Positions 29,354-42,746 of a stretch of 64,000 nucleotides of DNA are shown here, in pieces. The DNA lies in the NCBI GenBank assembly GCA_029876055.1, contig CM056879.1:2790001-2854000 (forward strand). The letters are read 5' to 3'. A program made the translations under genes and the position numbers. Position 1 is the first letter of the stretch; the number at the start of each line of letters is the position of its first letter. A model generated the notes under the pieces. It did no database searches. It worked only from the letters and a program-made list of their open reading frames with translations, and was not told the DNA's origin. The stretch is from Madurella fahalii. Lineage: Eukaryota; Ascomycota; Sordariomycetes; Sordariales.

Positions 29354-32300
29354 ATGAATTCGGCTCCTGCCAAGCGGAGGAGACTCGACCACGGGTCCGA
29401 TGGCGCAGAAATGGCCCTCGAATCAGCTCTGTCGACTGGAATTTCCAGGTCGCGAGCATTCGTCTTGGAAGCCGAGGAGCTCCTAGACACAGTTCGCTTG
29501 GACTACGGGGCCGCCCTCGACGGCGCCGACGACCTTCTACACCGGATCAAGGAAACAATTGAAGCAATTAAGCCACATGAAGCCCTTCTGGTATGAGAAG
29601 AGAGTTCCGCCATCGTTCGAGGATCTGCTAATTCGCTCCAGGTCACCGAGGCAGCAGCCAAGCTCGAGAAGAAACACAAGATCAAGGTCCCGTTCCCGGA
29701 TCCGCCACCCCCAGAGAACTCTAACTACAAGGTCGCTTTTGCCAAGCCCTCGCAATTCAACGTTGTGGGCAGCTATGTCTCTAAGACCATGATCAATACA
29801 CAAGAGGAGCATGCCATCGACATGGTACTCGTCCTGCCCGAAGAAATCCTGCAAGAGAAGGACTATCTCGATCTGCGCTACTTCTACAAGAGGGCGTATT
29901 ACTTGGCCGTGGTTGCTGTTGCTCTACGAAAGCACTTCGGGAACGAGGGCCAGCTGTCATATGAGTACCTTAACGGCAACCCATTATGCCCCGTCCTACA
30001 CTTCCGACCCCAACTTTCCCAAGATTCAGAGAAATCGGTTGATAAGCGCTCGCTCGACTACAGGATACGAATCATTCCATGTGCGCCGGAGAATTTCTTT
30101 CCAAAGTCGAAACTTTCCTTGGCCGCCTGCCTGGTTCGCAAGGGGCGGGAAGCAGATTCGAACGCCTCCCAGCCGACACAATTTTACAATTCAACGCTAG
30201 CCGCTGAGGGCTGCTTTCTGCCGTACCTCAAAGTCCTGCGCCAAGCAGAAAAGAAGTGCGCAGCGTTCAAGAACGCTTGTATCCTGGGCCGCATCTGGCT
30301 GCAGCAGCGAGGTTTTGGAGGAGACATCTCCAATGGCGGATTCGGCCATTTCGAGTGGGCGGTGCTGCTGGCCCTCCTTCTCCAAGGAGGTGAGAGCAAA
30401 GGGCATGCCGCTCTGTCTACCTCGCTCAGCAGCACCCAACTCTTCAAGGCACTCATCCAGTTCCTGGCGGTAACCGATTTCTCCGAGAAGCCCTGTGTAT
30501 TTGGTCCGGGAAAGGCGGATCTAGAGAAGCATGTCGATGCCGGGCCCATTCTCTATGATTCCGCCCGGCAGCTGAACTTCGCTTTCAAGATGGGGCCCTG
30601 GTCGGCAGTCTTGCTTCACCAGCACGCTAAATGGACGCGTAGCTTATTGAGCGACAGCGCGGCTGACCAGTTCAACCCAAGCTTCATTCTCAGAGCGGAT
30701 CTTCCCTTGCACAGCTTCGACTTGGTGGCTCGTCTAAACTACGATGGCATCCTGGATGAGGCGGTGGACGCGGCAGGTTCGCGAGGGCGGATATGGCAGC
30801 TCAGTAGCAAAGTCTACAGAGTCTTAAAAAAAGCACTAGCTGACAAGGAACTGGGGGAAAGGGCTCGGCTGATTCACATTCAGACCCCTGCCTGCTCGCC
30901 CTGGCCACTCACAGAGCGCTCCAGGTCGCAACATTCGGCTCTGGAGGTTGGTATTCTGTTTGACCCTATCAATATGGCAAGGACGGTGGATCGGGGTCCG
31001 CTGGCTGGTCCGAGTGCTGGGGAAAGGGAGGAATGCGAAAAGTTCCGCAAATTCTGGGGTGACAAGGCGGAGCTAAGGCGCTTTGAACGCGACACAATCC
31101 GAGAAACATTGATCTGGACCTCTACAACGCCTTTCGATCTTTGTGAGGAAATCATGCGATTTGTCCTCGGCTTGCACCTGCGAATTGGGCAAGTTGATAA
31201 CGACATTAGCGTCTACGGCAACGGACTGCTTGCCCTGCTTTCCCTCAAGCCTGCGGATACGGCAGCGTTTAATGTAGCACGGAAGGCGTTTGGTACATTT
31301 GAGCGTGATATCCGGGACCTCGATGATCTACCCCTCCGTGTCAGGCAGTTGGCGCCTATTTGCCCAGAGCTTCGACATGCCTCAGTTAAACCTCCGGCAT
31401 TTGGCTTCTCCAAGTCTGGGCCGCGGCCCATGGAGTGCGTTATCTCGTTTGAGGCATCGGGCAAATGGCCAGAGAGCCTGGTTGCTATCCAGCGGACAAA
31501 GATCGCCTTTCTCCTAATGATCGCTAGTCTTTTGGAACGGAGCAAGCCCGGTGAAGTCAAGGCGCATATTGGACTCGAGGACGCAAAGTTTGAGACGGAA
31601 AACCTCGCTTTCCTTGACGTTATCTACAACTCGGGCGCTTCGTTCCGGCTGCGGGTGCACAGCGACCTCGAGGAGACACTCCTTGAACGCCAGGTCAAGG
31701 ATAAAACTTCAGAGCAGTATCTTCGCCAGCAGGCTACTACCCTGCTCGCGACATTCAGGCGTCTGTACACGAACCTGCCTCTGCATAACCAGACCCTTAC
31801 CACCTCCGCCACACGGTTTCCCGCCTTGTCTCCGACTATCCGTCTGGTGAAGCACTGGTTCAACGCTCACAAGCTGTCGTACCATTTCAGCGAGGAGTTC
31901 ATCGAGCTGGCCGTCCTCCACGTCTTCTTGTCACCATACCCCTGGGATTCCCCTTCAAGTGCCAGCACCGGTTTCACGCGGACACTGCTCTTTCTCGCGC
32001 GGTGGGATTGGCGCTCTGAGCCCCTCGTCGTCGACACAGGCGGCGACATGCCGGCGACCGACCGGGCCTCGGTCGGCACGCGATTAGAAGCCTGGCGCAA
32101 GATCGACCCCAACATGAATCACACCGTCCTCTTCGTCGCCACCGCTCAGGAGCCCAGCGGGGTTACCTGGACCTCAATCGACGGCCAGGCGAAGCCATCC
32201 AAGGTCGTCGCGACCCGTATGACATTACTCGCCAAGAGCGCATCTAAGTTGATCAAGGAACAGGGTGTAGAGCTCGACTACAGAAGGCTGTTTGTGCCGT

Positions 32301-32764
32301 CTCACAAAGACTACGATGTGTTAATCCATCTGAATAGCAAGGCGACGAAGAGCACCCTCAAGACATACGCCACGATTGATCCCGAGGAGACGGAGAGGGC
32401 GGGCCGGTCCAAGTTCAAAAATTTGGATGAGCGGACCGGCCAGGAGCCGCTGCCTCTGGCGCAGCACCCCGCAGAGGTGTTCCTGAAGCATCTGAGTGCC
32501 GCATACTCTGGCCCGCTGGTCTTCTTCCGCGGCACCGCGGATGACAGTACAATTGGCGCGATTTGGAACCCGCAGATGCAGAGGCGGACTTTCAGAATCA
32601 ACCTGCCCACATCGTACAAACCTGTTACCGGGCAAAAACGCGCCAAGGACGATGGCTCAGATGATGAAGCAGATTTGGTGGATGTCAACAAGGAAGCGAT
32701 CCTGGCTGAGATTGCAAGAATCGGAGCAGATCTGGTGGACAAGATAGAGGCGAAGGGTCCGTAG
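29354..32764 (+). CDS. UTP22: UTP22/Nrap, small-subunit processome protein
   Basis: Nucleolar U3 snoRNP/SSU-processome component required for 18S pre-rRNA processing; a Nrap protein with tandem nucleotidyltransferase-like folds. Exons are 29354-29590 and 29642-32764 (about 1,119 residues), joining KPHEALL to VTEAAAKLEKKHK. Visible landmarks: KVPFPDPPPPENSNYKVAF, FNVVGSYVSKTM (first NTase-like strand), HAIDMVLVLPEEILQEKDYLDLRYFYKRAYYLA, KLSLAACLVRKG, IWLQQRGFG, LHSFDLVARLNYDG, VKHWFNAHKLS, HVFLSPYPWDSPSSASTGFTRTL, and a C-terminal acidic tail. The family motif order and length agree. Its promoter has a telobox. Confidence 0.93.
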
Positions 32765-33012
32765 TTATTGACACGGACGCGTTGAACGGGTCCTACGTAT
32801 TAGATGTCACAAAGCATATTGGACGGAACGAACATTGTACCGTGAATATGACGGCAAGCGGAATTGCGACTACTCGTACAATAGACGAGAAAAATCAGAA
32901 CGTCTAGGGTATGAATATGGCCTCAAAACTTCAAAGTACTGCATGCAAGACGATACTCCTGACGTGGCATCCCACAATATCCGAATGTTTGAAGGCGGAT
33001 TCGGCTCTCCTT

Positions 33013-34042
33013 TTAGTGGACCATAGCTTCCCCTTGCTTGTTGAGCACTCCGGTAGCGGGCTCCGGCTTGTCGACTTCCATCTCATCACCCTCGCCGGCT
33101 TCTCCCTCACCTGCTTCCTCATCTTCGAGGAGTTCTTCCTCGCTTTCATCCTCGATGTCAACGCTGCCCTCATCAGACATTTCGTCCTCCTCAACTCCGT
33201 TTTCGCCTTCACCCTCGGCGCCTTCAACGCCTTCCATCTGGGCGTCTTTATCTGCAGACTCTTCGCCGTTGGCGGTGCCGTCAGCCAGCTCTTCTTCCTC
33301 TTCAGCAAGCTCCTCGGCGCCGTATTCCTCCTCATCGGCCACGAGATCAGCCTCCGGCTGCTCGGGGGGGAATTCAGCAGGAGCTGAAGCCTCAGAGTCC
33401 CTAATAGAGAAAAATTGTGAGCGGCGAAACTAACAGGGACGAACGCCCTAAGAAAAAAAAAAAGAAAAAAGAAACAGAAAAGAGAGGGAGAGCAAAACAC
33501 ACCACTTGATCGCAAACCTCGTCACGCGGGGCTTCTCGGCCAGCACATTGCGGCGGATTTTCTCAATGACGGGCTTGGCGGGCGGGTCGTTAACAAGTTC
33601 CTCGCTCTCGTACTCGTTGTTGACGTAGTAGCCAACGCGGACAAACTCGCGGCCATCGTAGTTGCACGTGAGCAGGATCACCGTCACGCCCAGCAACTCG
33701 TCGATGGGGATGCGCTTCGTGTCGGGCGGGTCCGCCTCAAAGACGAACTTGTTGATGCCCACCGGGATCGGGCCCACGTACAGCTGGTCGAGCAGCTGGT
33801 CGTAATTGTCAGACTGGGCGGAGCCGACATAGGTGAGTTTCCATTCCAGATCTGAGTACGTAAAGGGGTTAGTTAATTCGTACGGAGGATGGCGTGAGGG
33901 GGTCTTTTGGCGGGACGGGGGAGCGCAACGCACCTTTCTGCAACGGCTCCAGGCACTCAAACGTAATTTCGAATTCGTACTTGTCGGTGAACTTGGCGGG
34001 GTTGTTCATCACATTGACCCCGAGAAGGGAGACGACAGACAT
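33013..34042 (-). CDS. ASF1: ASF1 histone H3-H4 chaperone
   Basis: Nuclear chaperone that hands H3-H4 dimers to CAF-1 and HIRA during assembly. Exons: 34042-33934, 33851-33503, 33400-33013 (about 281 residues). The first ~155 residues are the conserved immunoglobulin-like core: MSVVSLLGVNVMNNPAKFTD, FEITFECLEPLQKDLEWKLT, YVGSAQSDNYDQLLDQLYVG, LLGVTVILLTCNYDGREFVR, VGYYVNNEY, RNVLAEKPRVTRFAIKW. The remaining ~125 residues form a very acidic tail (runs of Glu), as in fungal Asf1. All splice phases agree. It converges with UTP22 (248 bases between stops). Confidence 0.97.
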
Positions 34043-35192
34043 CTTAACGGCTGGTGTGGTGATGCGACAACGCGGCTAGGGTAGATCAACAAGACGTGGT
34101 GAGGTGGCGAGCTTGCGTGAAGATGATGGGAACGGAGTTGAGAGAAAAGAAGGTAGAAGTGGTTGGGTTTGAAAGCGAAGGTGGGCAGGTTCGGAGGAAA
34201 AGCGCTAATAAGCCGTCATGTTTATTTTGGCCGCTTTCCGTGCTAAAATAGAGCCCCAGACAGCTGAAGAGGGGCTGGAAGGGCAACCAGGTGGGCGCAC
34301 TTTTTTTCTGGGCAACCCTGGGGCTTTTGCTGGTGGAAAGCAGTTGCGCGGGCTACTTTTGCTGGGGGGGTTTCGAGTCGCGTAAATTGAACGCAGCCCA
34401 GAACGCGTCGGTAGTGCCCAAGCGTGAAGTTTGAGACCCACCAGTTGCCACGCTCGCCCCGCCTTCTCCAATGATCGGCTCGTGGGCTGAGATGGGGCAT
34501 CAGCCTGGGTGCACCGCCACGTGCAAGCCACACATACATGCCAAGCAAGATTTAGCTCATTCATGGAGTCGCGACGGGATTTGGTCCCTGCCTCTTTTTT
34601 TCCGCAAAGCGATTCGGTTCAGGTTGCATCGCAACAAACTCCAGCACCACATTCGGCCGTCGGGGAAGCGCACTGCGGCCATGAGATAACAGCGAAGGAG
34701 CATATAGCATATTCCCCCTTACCTTGTGTGCGGTTGCAAATCGCTGGCACACCTTTCGTTGGCTTTGTTGTGCGCGGTTGCCTTCTTTATTCCACGAGCG
34801 CTCCATGCGACCTCGCATATTCTGTTATCCGTTCTTGACACAACGCACAGTTTCTGTTGCCTAGTACCTTTCCAGTCGCGACATCGGCCGCCGCAAGCAT
34901 CTCTTGCAACTATCTGGCACTTTCCAGTCGACCAATTGGTGTTCCGCATCGACTCGGGCCCCCCCGCAAGCTACGCCCCATCACCAGCGTCCTGCGAGAC
35001 CAACACACCCGAACAATCAAGTCAAGCCGAAACCATACCTGCTTCCTGACCCTGGTCGCGGTCGCAGCCAGCGCCGCCGCCCTGTGTGGCTCCGGTATCT
35101 CAGTGTTTCGGCCTGCTTCCTGACCCCCCAAGTAACGCGCGAACGCTTCGCAACCTGTTCTGTCCATCTCTCGCGAGAACAGACTTCCCGCA
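34043..35192. promoter_or_regulatory. Divergent ASF1-RNA14 upstream region
   Basis: These 1,150 bases contain no recognisable gene and must hold both promoters; the RNA14 leader appears long. Short open frames on both strands are low in conservation signals. No specific transcription-factor site can be supported by eye. Confidence 0.5.
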
Positions 35193-38100
35193 ATGGCTGA
35201 CTACGACCCCGGCCACCAGAGCGGTGCTTGGGATGGTAATGAGGGCTATGAAGTGGCAGATGGCAACCAAACAGAGCATATTCAGCAGCATAGCACCGAT
35301 CAAGTTCAAGCACAATATTCCCTTGACCCAACCCAGCATGCTTCAGGTGACCCCCCATCTTCTGATGGTGCCACCGACGATGTGGGTGACTACGATCCAG
35401 AATCAGTCAATTCTGCACCAGTTGAGACCCAGGTCCCGCTGAGGTCTTCTCCGCAGCGTGCTGCTAAGAAGAAGCCGCGGACGGTAGGGGGCTTCCTAGT
35501 GGGAGACTCCGACTCTGAAGATGATGAGGCGCGCTCTCTCCAACATTCCATATCTATCAAAACTGCCCAAGACACTGGCGCTCCATCTAATGCATCTTCT
35601 GCTCCCCAGGTGAATGCCGATGCGACTGCTTCTGCCGGAGGGATGGAGAATGGCAACACTGCCGCTCCCCCCGCTCCCCAAGCGTCGACTCGTTCCGAGC
35701 CTCAAGCGCCCGTTGACAAGATAGCTCAGCTTGAGGGCCGCATTCGCGATGACACGCGAGGCGCCCTGGATGCCTGGTTGGCGCTGATTGCGGAGCACCG
35801 GTCCAGGAACGACGTGGAGCAGGCACGCCAAACCTACGAGCGGTTCTTTGCCGTCTTCCCGCAAGCCGTACGTTATCAAAATGCCCCCGACGCATTAGCG
35901 CCGAAACATGACTGATAAGTCTCAATAGGCCGATGTCTGGGTGGAATACCTCGCTATGGAGTTAGAAATGAACAACTTCCCAGAAGCCGAGCTCATCTTC
36001 AACAAGTCTCTCATGTCGACACCGAATGTGAACCTGTGGACGAAGTACCTGGACTACATCCGCCGGAGGAACGACCTGAATGACAGCAGTGGGAATGCTC
36101 GCCAGACCGTTTCGAGGGCCTACGAGTTTGTCATTGACAACATTGGCCTGGACAAGGATGCCGGCAAGATCTGGGCCGAGTACATCCAGTTCATCAAGTT
36201 TGGGCCTGGCACAGTGGGGGGAAGTCAGTGGCAGGACCAGCAAAAGATGGATCAGCTCCGCAAGGCCTACCAGCGGGCCATCTGTGTACCCATTGCCAAC
36301 GTCAACACTTTGTGGAAGGAGTACGACCAGTTTGAAATGGGATTGAACAAACTGACCGGTCGCAAATATCTGGCCGAAAAGTCTCCATCCTACATGTCGG
36401 CCAAGAGCGCCAACACGGCACTCGAGAACATCACTCGGGGTCTGCAACGCACAACTCTCCCGCGCCTCCCCCCTGCGCCTGGCTTTGACGGTGATCAGGA
36501 GTATATGGAGCAGGTCGACATCTGGAAAAGATGGATTGCCTGGGAGAAGTCGGACCCGCTGGACCTCAAGGATGACAAAGACCAACCCGGTCTGTACCAG
36601 AAGCGTATTCTCTATGTCTTCAACCAGGCACTGATGGCACTGCGATTCTGGCCTGAGATGTGGGTCGATGCTGCACAGTGGTGCTTCGACAATAACATCA
36701 CATCCAAGGATGGTAGCTCGACCGGTCTCGATTTCCTCACCAGAGGCATCGAGGCGAATCCCGAGAGCGTTTTGCTTGCTCTGAAACATGGCGACTACAT
36801 CGAGTCGACCTATCCCATCGAAGAGAACGAAGAGGCCAAAATCGCTCGCGGCAAGGCCGTGCGAGCGCCGTACGACAAGGTCCTCGACACCCTCTATGGT
36901 ATCATCAAAGGCCTAAAAGACCGGGAGGCGGCACAGATTGCTGCCGTCGAGGAAGCTGCCAAAGCAGCTGGCGAGACGTCTGCCAACAAGTCAGACGAGG
37001 ATGATGACGACGAAGACGAAGCGGAAAGCTCAGAAAAGGGTGCAAAGGACAACGTGAAAATCGAGAGGCTCCGTGCAATCCAGCAAGGCTTTGCTGCACA
37101 AACACAACTGCTCTCGAAAACAATCTCGTTCGTCTGGATTGCCTTGATCCGTGCAATGCGCCGCGTTCAGGGCAAAGGCAAGCCGAACACAGAGCTTGGC
37201 GGCATGCGGCAGGCATTCCAAGATGCACGCCATCGTGGCCGTATCCTCAGCGAGGTTTATGTTGCGGCAGCCCAGCTCGAGTGGACCATCTACAAGGACG
37301 CGGCAGGAGGCAAGATCTTTGACCGCGGCGGCAAACTCTTCCCAGATGACGAATATTTCGCCCTGGAAAATATCAAGTTCCTTCATTCCAAGGACGACTT
37401 CACAAGTGAGTTTTCTCCAGCCCGTTTTGTTTTCGCCTATTTACTGACTGGTCCTAGATGCCCGTGTGCTCTTTGAAACAGTCGTCAGCCGCTTCACGCA
37501 GAAGCCGGAGCACGTACACAAAGCAAAGCCGTTGTACGCGTACTTTCACAAATACGAGTCGCAGTTTGGCGAGCTGGCCCAAATCGCCTTGCTGGAGAAG
37601 CGAATGGCAGAGCTCTTCCCCGAGGATCCAAAGCTTGCACACTTCAGTGCACGGTTCTCGACTGACAAATTCGACCCGATAGCCGCCCGGATCATTGTGT
37701 CGCCCACGACACAGCTTAGGCCCAAACAGCTGATCCCATCCATTGAGCAGGGCACCTCCCTTCAGAACTCTCCTCGTCCGCCCCCGTTTGCCGCTCGCCA
37801 TAGCCCGCCGCCGCCGTTCTTGCCAGCCACGAACTCCCCCAAGCGACCGCTGACCCTCGATGATTTTGACGAGCCGAATCCGCCACGCAAGATCCAGCGC
37901 AATGACTACGGTGAATTCCAGCGGGGCGCATCACCGCTCAAGGGCGCCGCTGGCCGCCGGCTCGACCAGCAGCGCCGAATGCAAGGCCAGGGTGCGGCCG
38001 CCTACAGTTCTGGCCCGGCTCCCATTGCTCGCGATATTACATTCCTCCTCGGCCAGATCCCGCGGGCTGACCTGTATGACCATTATCGGCTCAACCCTGT

Positions 38101-38524
38101 GAAGATGACAAATCTGCTTCGCGACACTCCGGTGCCAGAGTATTCGGCTTGGAAGAACACCCGCCAGACGTCGGACTATCCTAGCCAATACGGCTTCCCG
38201 AGTCGCGATTCTCCTGTTCCCACTGGCGTTGGCCGGCCCATGAGCCCTTATACCGGAGAGGGAGCGCGCGGCCGCATGCCACCCGCGTCCGCTCCATACA
38301 GACAGTCATCTCTGAGACCCGGTTCTAGCGGATCTTATGAACCCCCTCCGGCGGGGTACGCTCAAGCCGCCCACCCTCCTCCGCAGGGACAGTATAATGT
38401 ACCGCCTCAGGGGCAGTACGATGCGGGTGCTGTTGCTTGGGGTGCTTATCCCCCGCCGCCGCCGCATTTAGGATATGGCCAAGGCCCGCCGCCTCCTCAG
38501 GGAGGCTACCCACGTTACTACTAG
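35193..38524 (+). CDS. RNA14: RNA14/CstF-77, mRNA 3'-end processing HAT-repeat protein
   Basis: Scaffold of cleavage factor IA, needed for mRNA cleavage and polyadenylation with Rna15. Exons: 35193-35867, 35929-37405, 37458-38524 (about 1,072 residues). The N-terminal ~190 residues are acidic and disordered (KKKPRTVGGFLVGDSDSEDD). HAT (Suf-domain) repeats follow: AWLALIAEHRSRNDVEQARQ, DVWVEYLAMELEMNNFPEAE, VNLWTKYLDYIRRR, KIWAEYIQF, IWKRWIAWEKSDP, with an acidic loop (SDEDDDDEDEAESSEKG). The C-terminus is rich in Pro, Gly, Tyr and Gln. A Rna15-binding monkeytail-like segment (ITFLLGQIPRADLYDHYRLN) is visible near residue 950. Confidence 0.95.
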
Positions 38525-39233
38525 ACCTTTTCGGTAGGATCGCAGGCCCCCCCTTTGACTCTCGCCTGAGATTCAATCTTAAGGCTCTTTTGTGGGCGGC
38601 GGGGCTTACCATTTGGGGAAAAGTTGGTCGTCGCGGTTGGCCAGGCAGGTTATGGCTATTCACACTTAGCCGGACTTGGTCATTTACATTTGCTCCCACG
38701 CACCTGCTAACTTATTGATGGGGGAGCGTGGGTACATTTTGTACATGTATAAAGGGGCGGATCGGTTTTCTATTCAGAACACTTGAGGGTCTGTTAAATG
38801 CATCTGGCGTTGGGAAAGGTGGTCTTTGGTGCATTCACTCACTTTCTGATCTATAATGCCTTTTGGCCCCTCTGCGTCTAATGAAAGGAGAATGGTGGTT
38901 GTGGGGGGGTGGGGCGGCCAAAGGGCGGGAAGTAGATCATTGTGTCTCTATGACTTTCTCAGGGGAGCAGAATGGAATAGTGAACAGGAACGAGATTGGG
39001 ACCTTTATGAGGACGGCTTCTGAGCTGTATGCCAGCTCCCGCTTCCTCTCTCATTGGCATATCCTTTACGGCACATACCCCGACATGAGATCTTCGTAGT
39101 CAGGTCTGGCGTCCCTTCACATCATCATATCCTGAAGAGCAAACAACCTGCATTTCCCACGACACTCCCCTAGAATATCGTTAGTGCGTTTAGCTATACC
39201 GCCAGCTTGCGGTCTGCGCAGTATTCGTAGATA

Positions 39234-39265
<32 letters not shown>

Positions 39266-42200
39266 ACTTGCATCACATTCAACTACGGCGTATGCGAGCT
39301 TCTTGTTGATTTCAACCATACGGCCCACCCGGCAATGCGAGATGATGGTAGTATGCACCGTGTTGGCCCAACTTCCATCGACGAGCACTCTGTAATGTGT
39401 CGAGAGGGAGAGTCTCGGGTACGTTTAACTGGTTATCCCCCTTGACAGTCGGTTGCTCACTGAGATTGATAACTGTGGAGGTCAGTCGACGCGAGTGGAA
39501 GGCTTTATGATTAGCACTTACTACCGTTAGCATTGGATTTGCGGATACATTTTACTAGACGTTACGAAGGAGACGTTGTCATTGCCCGGGGTAAGCGGAT
39601 CGAGAGGTGCAATAATTAGCTTCTTCCCGGGGGTGTACGTGGTTTTCGCCTACGATGGCCGCGACATCGCGAATGATCTGGCCAACTGAGATTGGGGCTG
39701 AAGCCAAGAAGACCGATTCTCTGGTCGCTCTCTTCCCTGCACCAACGCGGATCATGGGCGTACTGCGCCTGCTAATCTGTGAGCCCGACCATCCTAAACT
39801 CGGATCAGCAGCGCCTCGTAAAGTGCAGGAATGCTCACATTTCCGGCGCGCCTTCCGCCTCCAGATGGGCACGCATTTTGGGAAAAAACGAAACCACACT
39901 GATGTCAAATCTGCGGAACCGTCAATTAGCCGGAGGAAAAATAGGCCTCCGTAACAGAGAATGCACGCCGGAATCTAAGATCCAAAGATGTGGAGGGCTG
40001 GTGAGCGCGACTGTTCCGGCATCGTCCAGCCAAAACTGTGGTACCCATCTCTCCCAGCACTAGGCGTCCTGTTGAGTTGTCAGTTGTTCGAGATGCCGCC
40101 ACTGACGAGGATAATGTCGTATCTTCAGCTAGGCCGACCTTATCCTCTTCACGTCTGCCATACCGGTTCCGCCATGATGAGCAATCAAATCAAGATTTTT
40201 CTATTTCGGTAACGGAACATCGGACGGCGTTGCCTAAGTTTTGATGGAGTTCGCATGGACCCCGAGCAGAACGATGGCTGCATGGGACTAGCGGCCCGGG
40301 CATGATGACGGATAAGAACACTGGCAATCTTCGTTTAATGCTGCATAGGCGACTCCAAGAAAGGGGGTTACTATACTGTTCTCCGACGATGAGGGTAGAG
40401 AGGTTACATCAAAGACTCCGTTCTTATCCACGCAGTAAGTCGTCGCCGATTGCATGGTTTCGAGAGATGCTTACATGATACGCAGCTAATCTGATGATCC
40501 CGAGCCCATAAGGACTGCTTTCACCAGTAACGACTTCTACAAGAGGAGAGTTCTAGTCCGACTTGTCGGCAATGAATGTTATCATTGACGGCCAAGTGAA
40601 AATCTGACTCTAAGCCGACCGTCTGAGATGCCACGTTGTTGGTATAGCTAAGTAATTGTATATTTACACAGGGGCTCAATTCCATGGCTTTAAGGACGAG
40701 CAGCTACCCTGACTGCATCTGGCAAGATGATCCGCAAGAGAGCCGCAGACGACTTCTGACCTCAGGTCAACAGCTTCGGAGCCTTGCTTTCAAGCACTCT
40801 GGTTAAGGCATCCACTGGTAAACATTGTCATATAAGGATAACTTCCCTCTTATTCATACCAAGATAGCTTTCATTCCTATATATGGGCTGTAAGAATCTT
40901 GGTGAGGTCATAGGTCAACTCGGACATGATTTGGGTTTCCTGGCCCCATTTTGCACTTCCACCCGCGCGCAACTCTCGTCACCCATTTTCTAAAAGCCAT
41001 TTGAGTCGAAGAGATTTCAAAGATCCCAAGCAAGCTGATGTGACTCCGGCTGGTGGAGATGACCTAAAGGATGACATCCACTGTACATAAGAGTACCATC
41101 AACCTAATCATCCCTCATGTAGTCGACCGGCACCGGCTTGTGATATCGCTCACTTTTCTCTGAGACAGTCTGCGCTAGTCACCCTTGCTTGTTGGCTTCT
41201 AGTCATGCTCCCCTTTACGCTTTTCAACGTGCTTCTACAGAGAAAGTAGACCGGTAGATAGGACAAACTGATGAAGATTCGTGATGAGAAGACCACGGTC
41301 GCTTCCAAAATTTTACGTGGTATTTATCAGGCCGGGTTCTCAGAACTAGAGTAGCAGTGGGAAAGCGAAAATCAACGAGAATCGCAAAGGAGAGCTCACG
41401 CAGATTCTTTGGGCTAGCGTTTAACCATGTGTTTTTGATCAGAGGCTGGATAACGAGCCCTATCGCCCTCGACGCTGTGACTTTTTGCGATCTATGCAAA
41501 ACTCACGGCGGTCTTCAAAGACCCTGAGATACTCTGCGGCGCTTCCAGCACACATAGCTGACATGATCGGTGAGGCGTGCCTAGCTATCGCCGAAGAGAA
41601 TACAGGATTATCTTTCGGATCCGCCTTCGCTTTTACCTCTATCACACCTGCAGCCACACGGCAGTGACTGACCCGGTTTTCAACCACCTTCACCTCTTGC
41701 CTTTCTTCTGGCCCTTCCTTCCTTTCGTTTCCGCCAACACGACCCGCCCGCCTCCGAAGTTTTGTCCACTTTGCTTCGTTATCTACCTACTACACAACCA
41801 CCTTGCCACTGCACATTCACAGGTCTTCCAACAATCAAGCAGCACCGGCGCCGTTTTCTGACAATAGGTACGGAGCTGATCGATAACCTTGATTGGCAAG
41901 TCCCCATCCCCAAAATTAAGGCTCACTGCGGTTCTACCTGTGGGCCGCCCTCCATTGCCACCTTCCTCCCAATCTTCCGTTGCCCTGAGCAGCGAGGTCT
42001 TTATTTCAGGACCGTTCCTCTTTTTGCTTAAATACGTCCAGCATCCACCAATATCCCCATCTCTCACCTTCTTTCCTAATCACTGCCTCCTCCATCAGGT
42101 ACTGACTTCGCGCCACGCAACTCTCCCCAGCTCTCTCTGAGAAAGAACCATCTACGACAGCCAGTTGCTGGTACTAGAAATCTCTGTAAGTCATCTCGTC

Positions 42201-42746
42201 TTTCTTTTCTGCCGCCTCTCTCCTTCCTCAAATTGCAGTTTCCGACGTTGGGAAACTGCGACTCCGGCAAGTGCGGGCATGCAATCATTCCCCAGCCTCC
42301 CCTCCCAATCTACTTCTTTCCTTCCTTCTCCTTTCTACCTGCCTCGCACTTGCTTTCTAATTCTTTGCACTCTCCGATTTCTCCCAGAGCCCCGCCTCTA
42401 AAGAGGTCCGAGGTCTCGGCTCTTTCGTTTACTCTTGATCCTCCATTCTCCCACTTCAAACAAGACCTTCACTCTCGCAACCTTCGCTGCGCCGTCAAGC
42501 CTCATCTAGCCACGGCATTCTCCCAAAGTTAGACACCCTCCTGCGTCTCCAGGAGTAAGCGCGCCTTTGAGAGAACCTTCCAGGTCGCCGCCGAGAACTT
42601 GTTTTCTCCCCGGTTTTTCACTACAAACACATTTCTTCTCCCACGAACCAAGCTTGGCGCCCGTCTAGCTAACTCATCTACCCATCTTGAAGCAATCCTA
42701 AACTACAAGGTTACGACCGCCGTCTTGTCGCAGCGGAATCGCCATC
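38525..42746. other. 4.2-kb region without recognisable genes upstream of argonaute
   Basis: Both strands show only short open frames with no family resemblance. Contents: the RNA14 3' UTR; a T12-A21 inverted homopolymer at 39234-39266; unremarkable sequence to about 41.4 kb; then pyrimidine-rich sequence from about 41.7 to 42.7 kb, typical of a long fungal promoter and 5' leader. Whether a non-coding RNA or a decayed gene lies here cannot be decided by eye. Confidence 0.5.
39234..39266. repeat. T12-A21 inverted homopolymer
   Basis: Twelve T directly followed by twenty-one A, forming a perfect self-complementary junction able to extrude as a hairpin. It could also be a misassembly at a homopolymer or an insertion scar. 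Confidence 0.9.
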
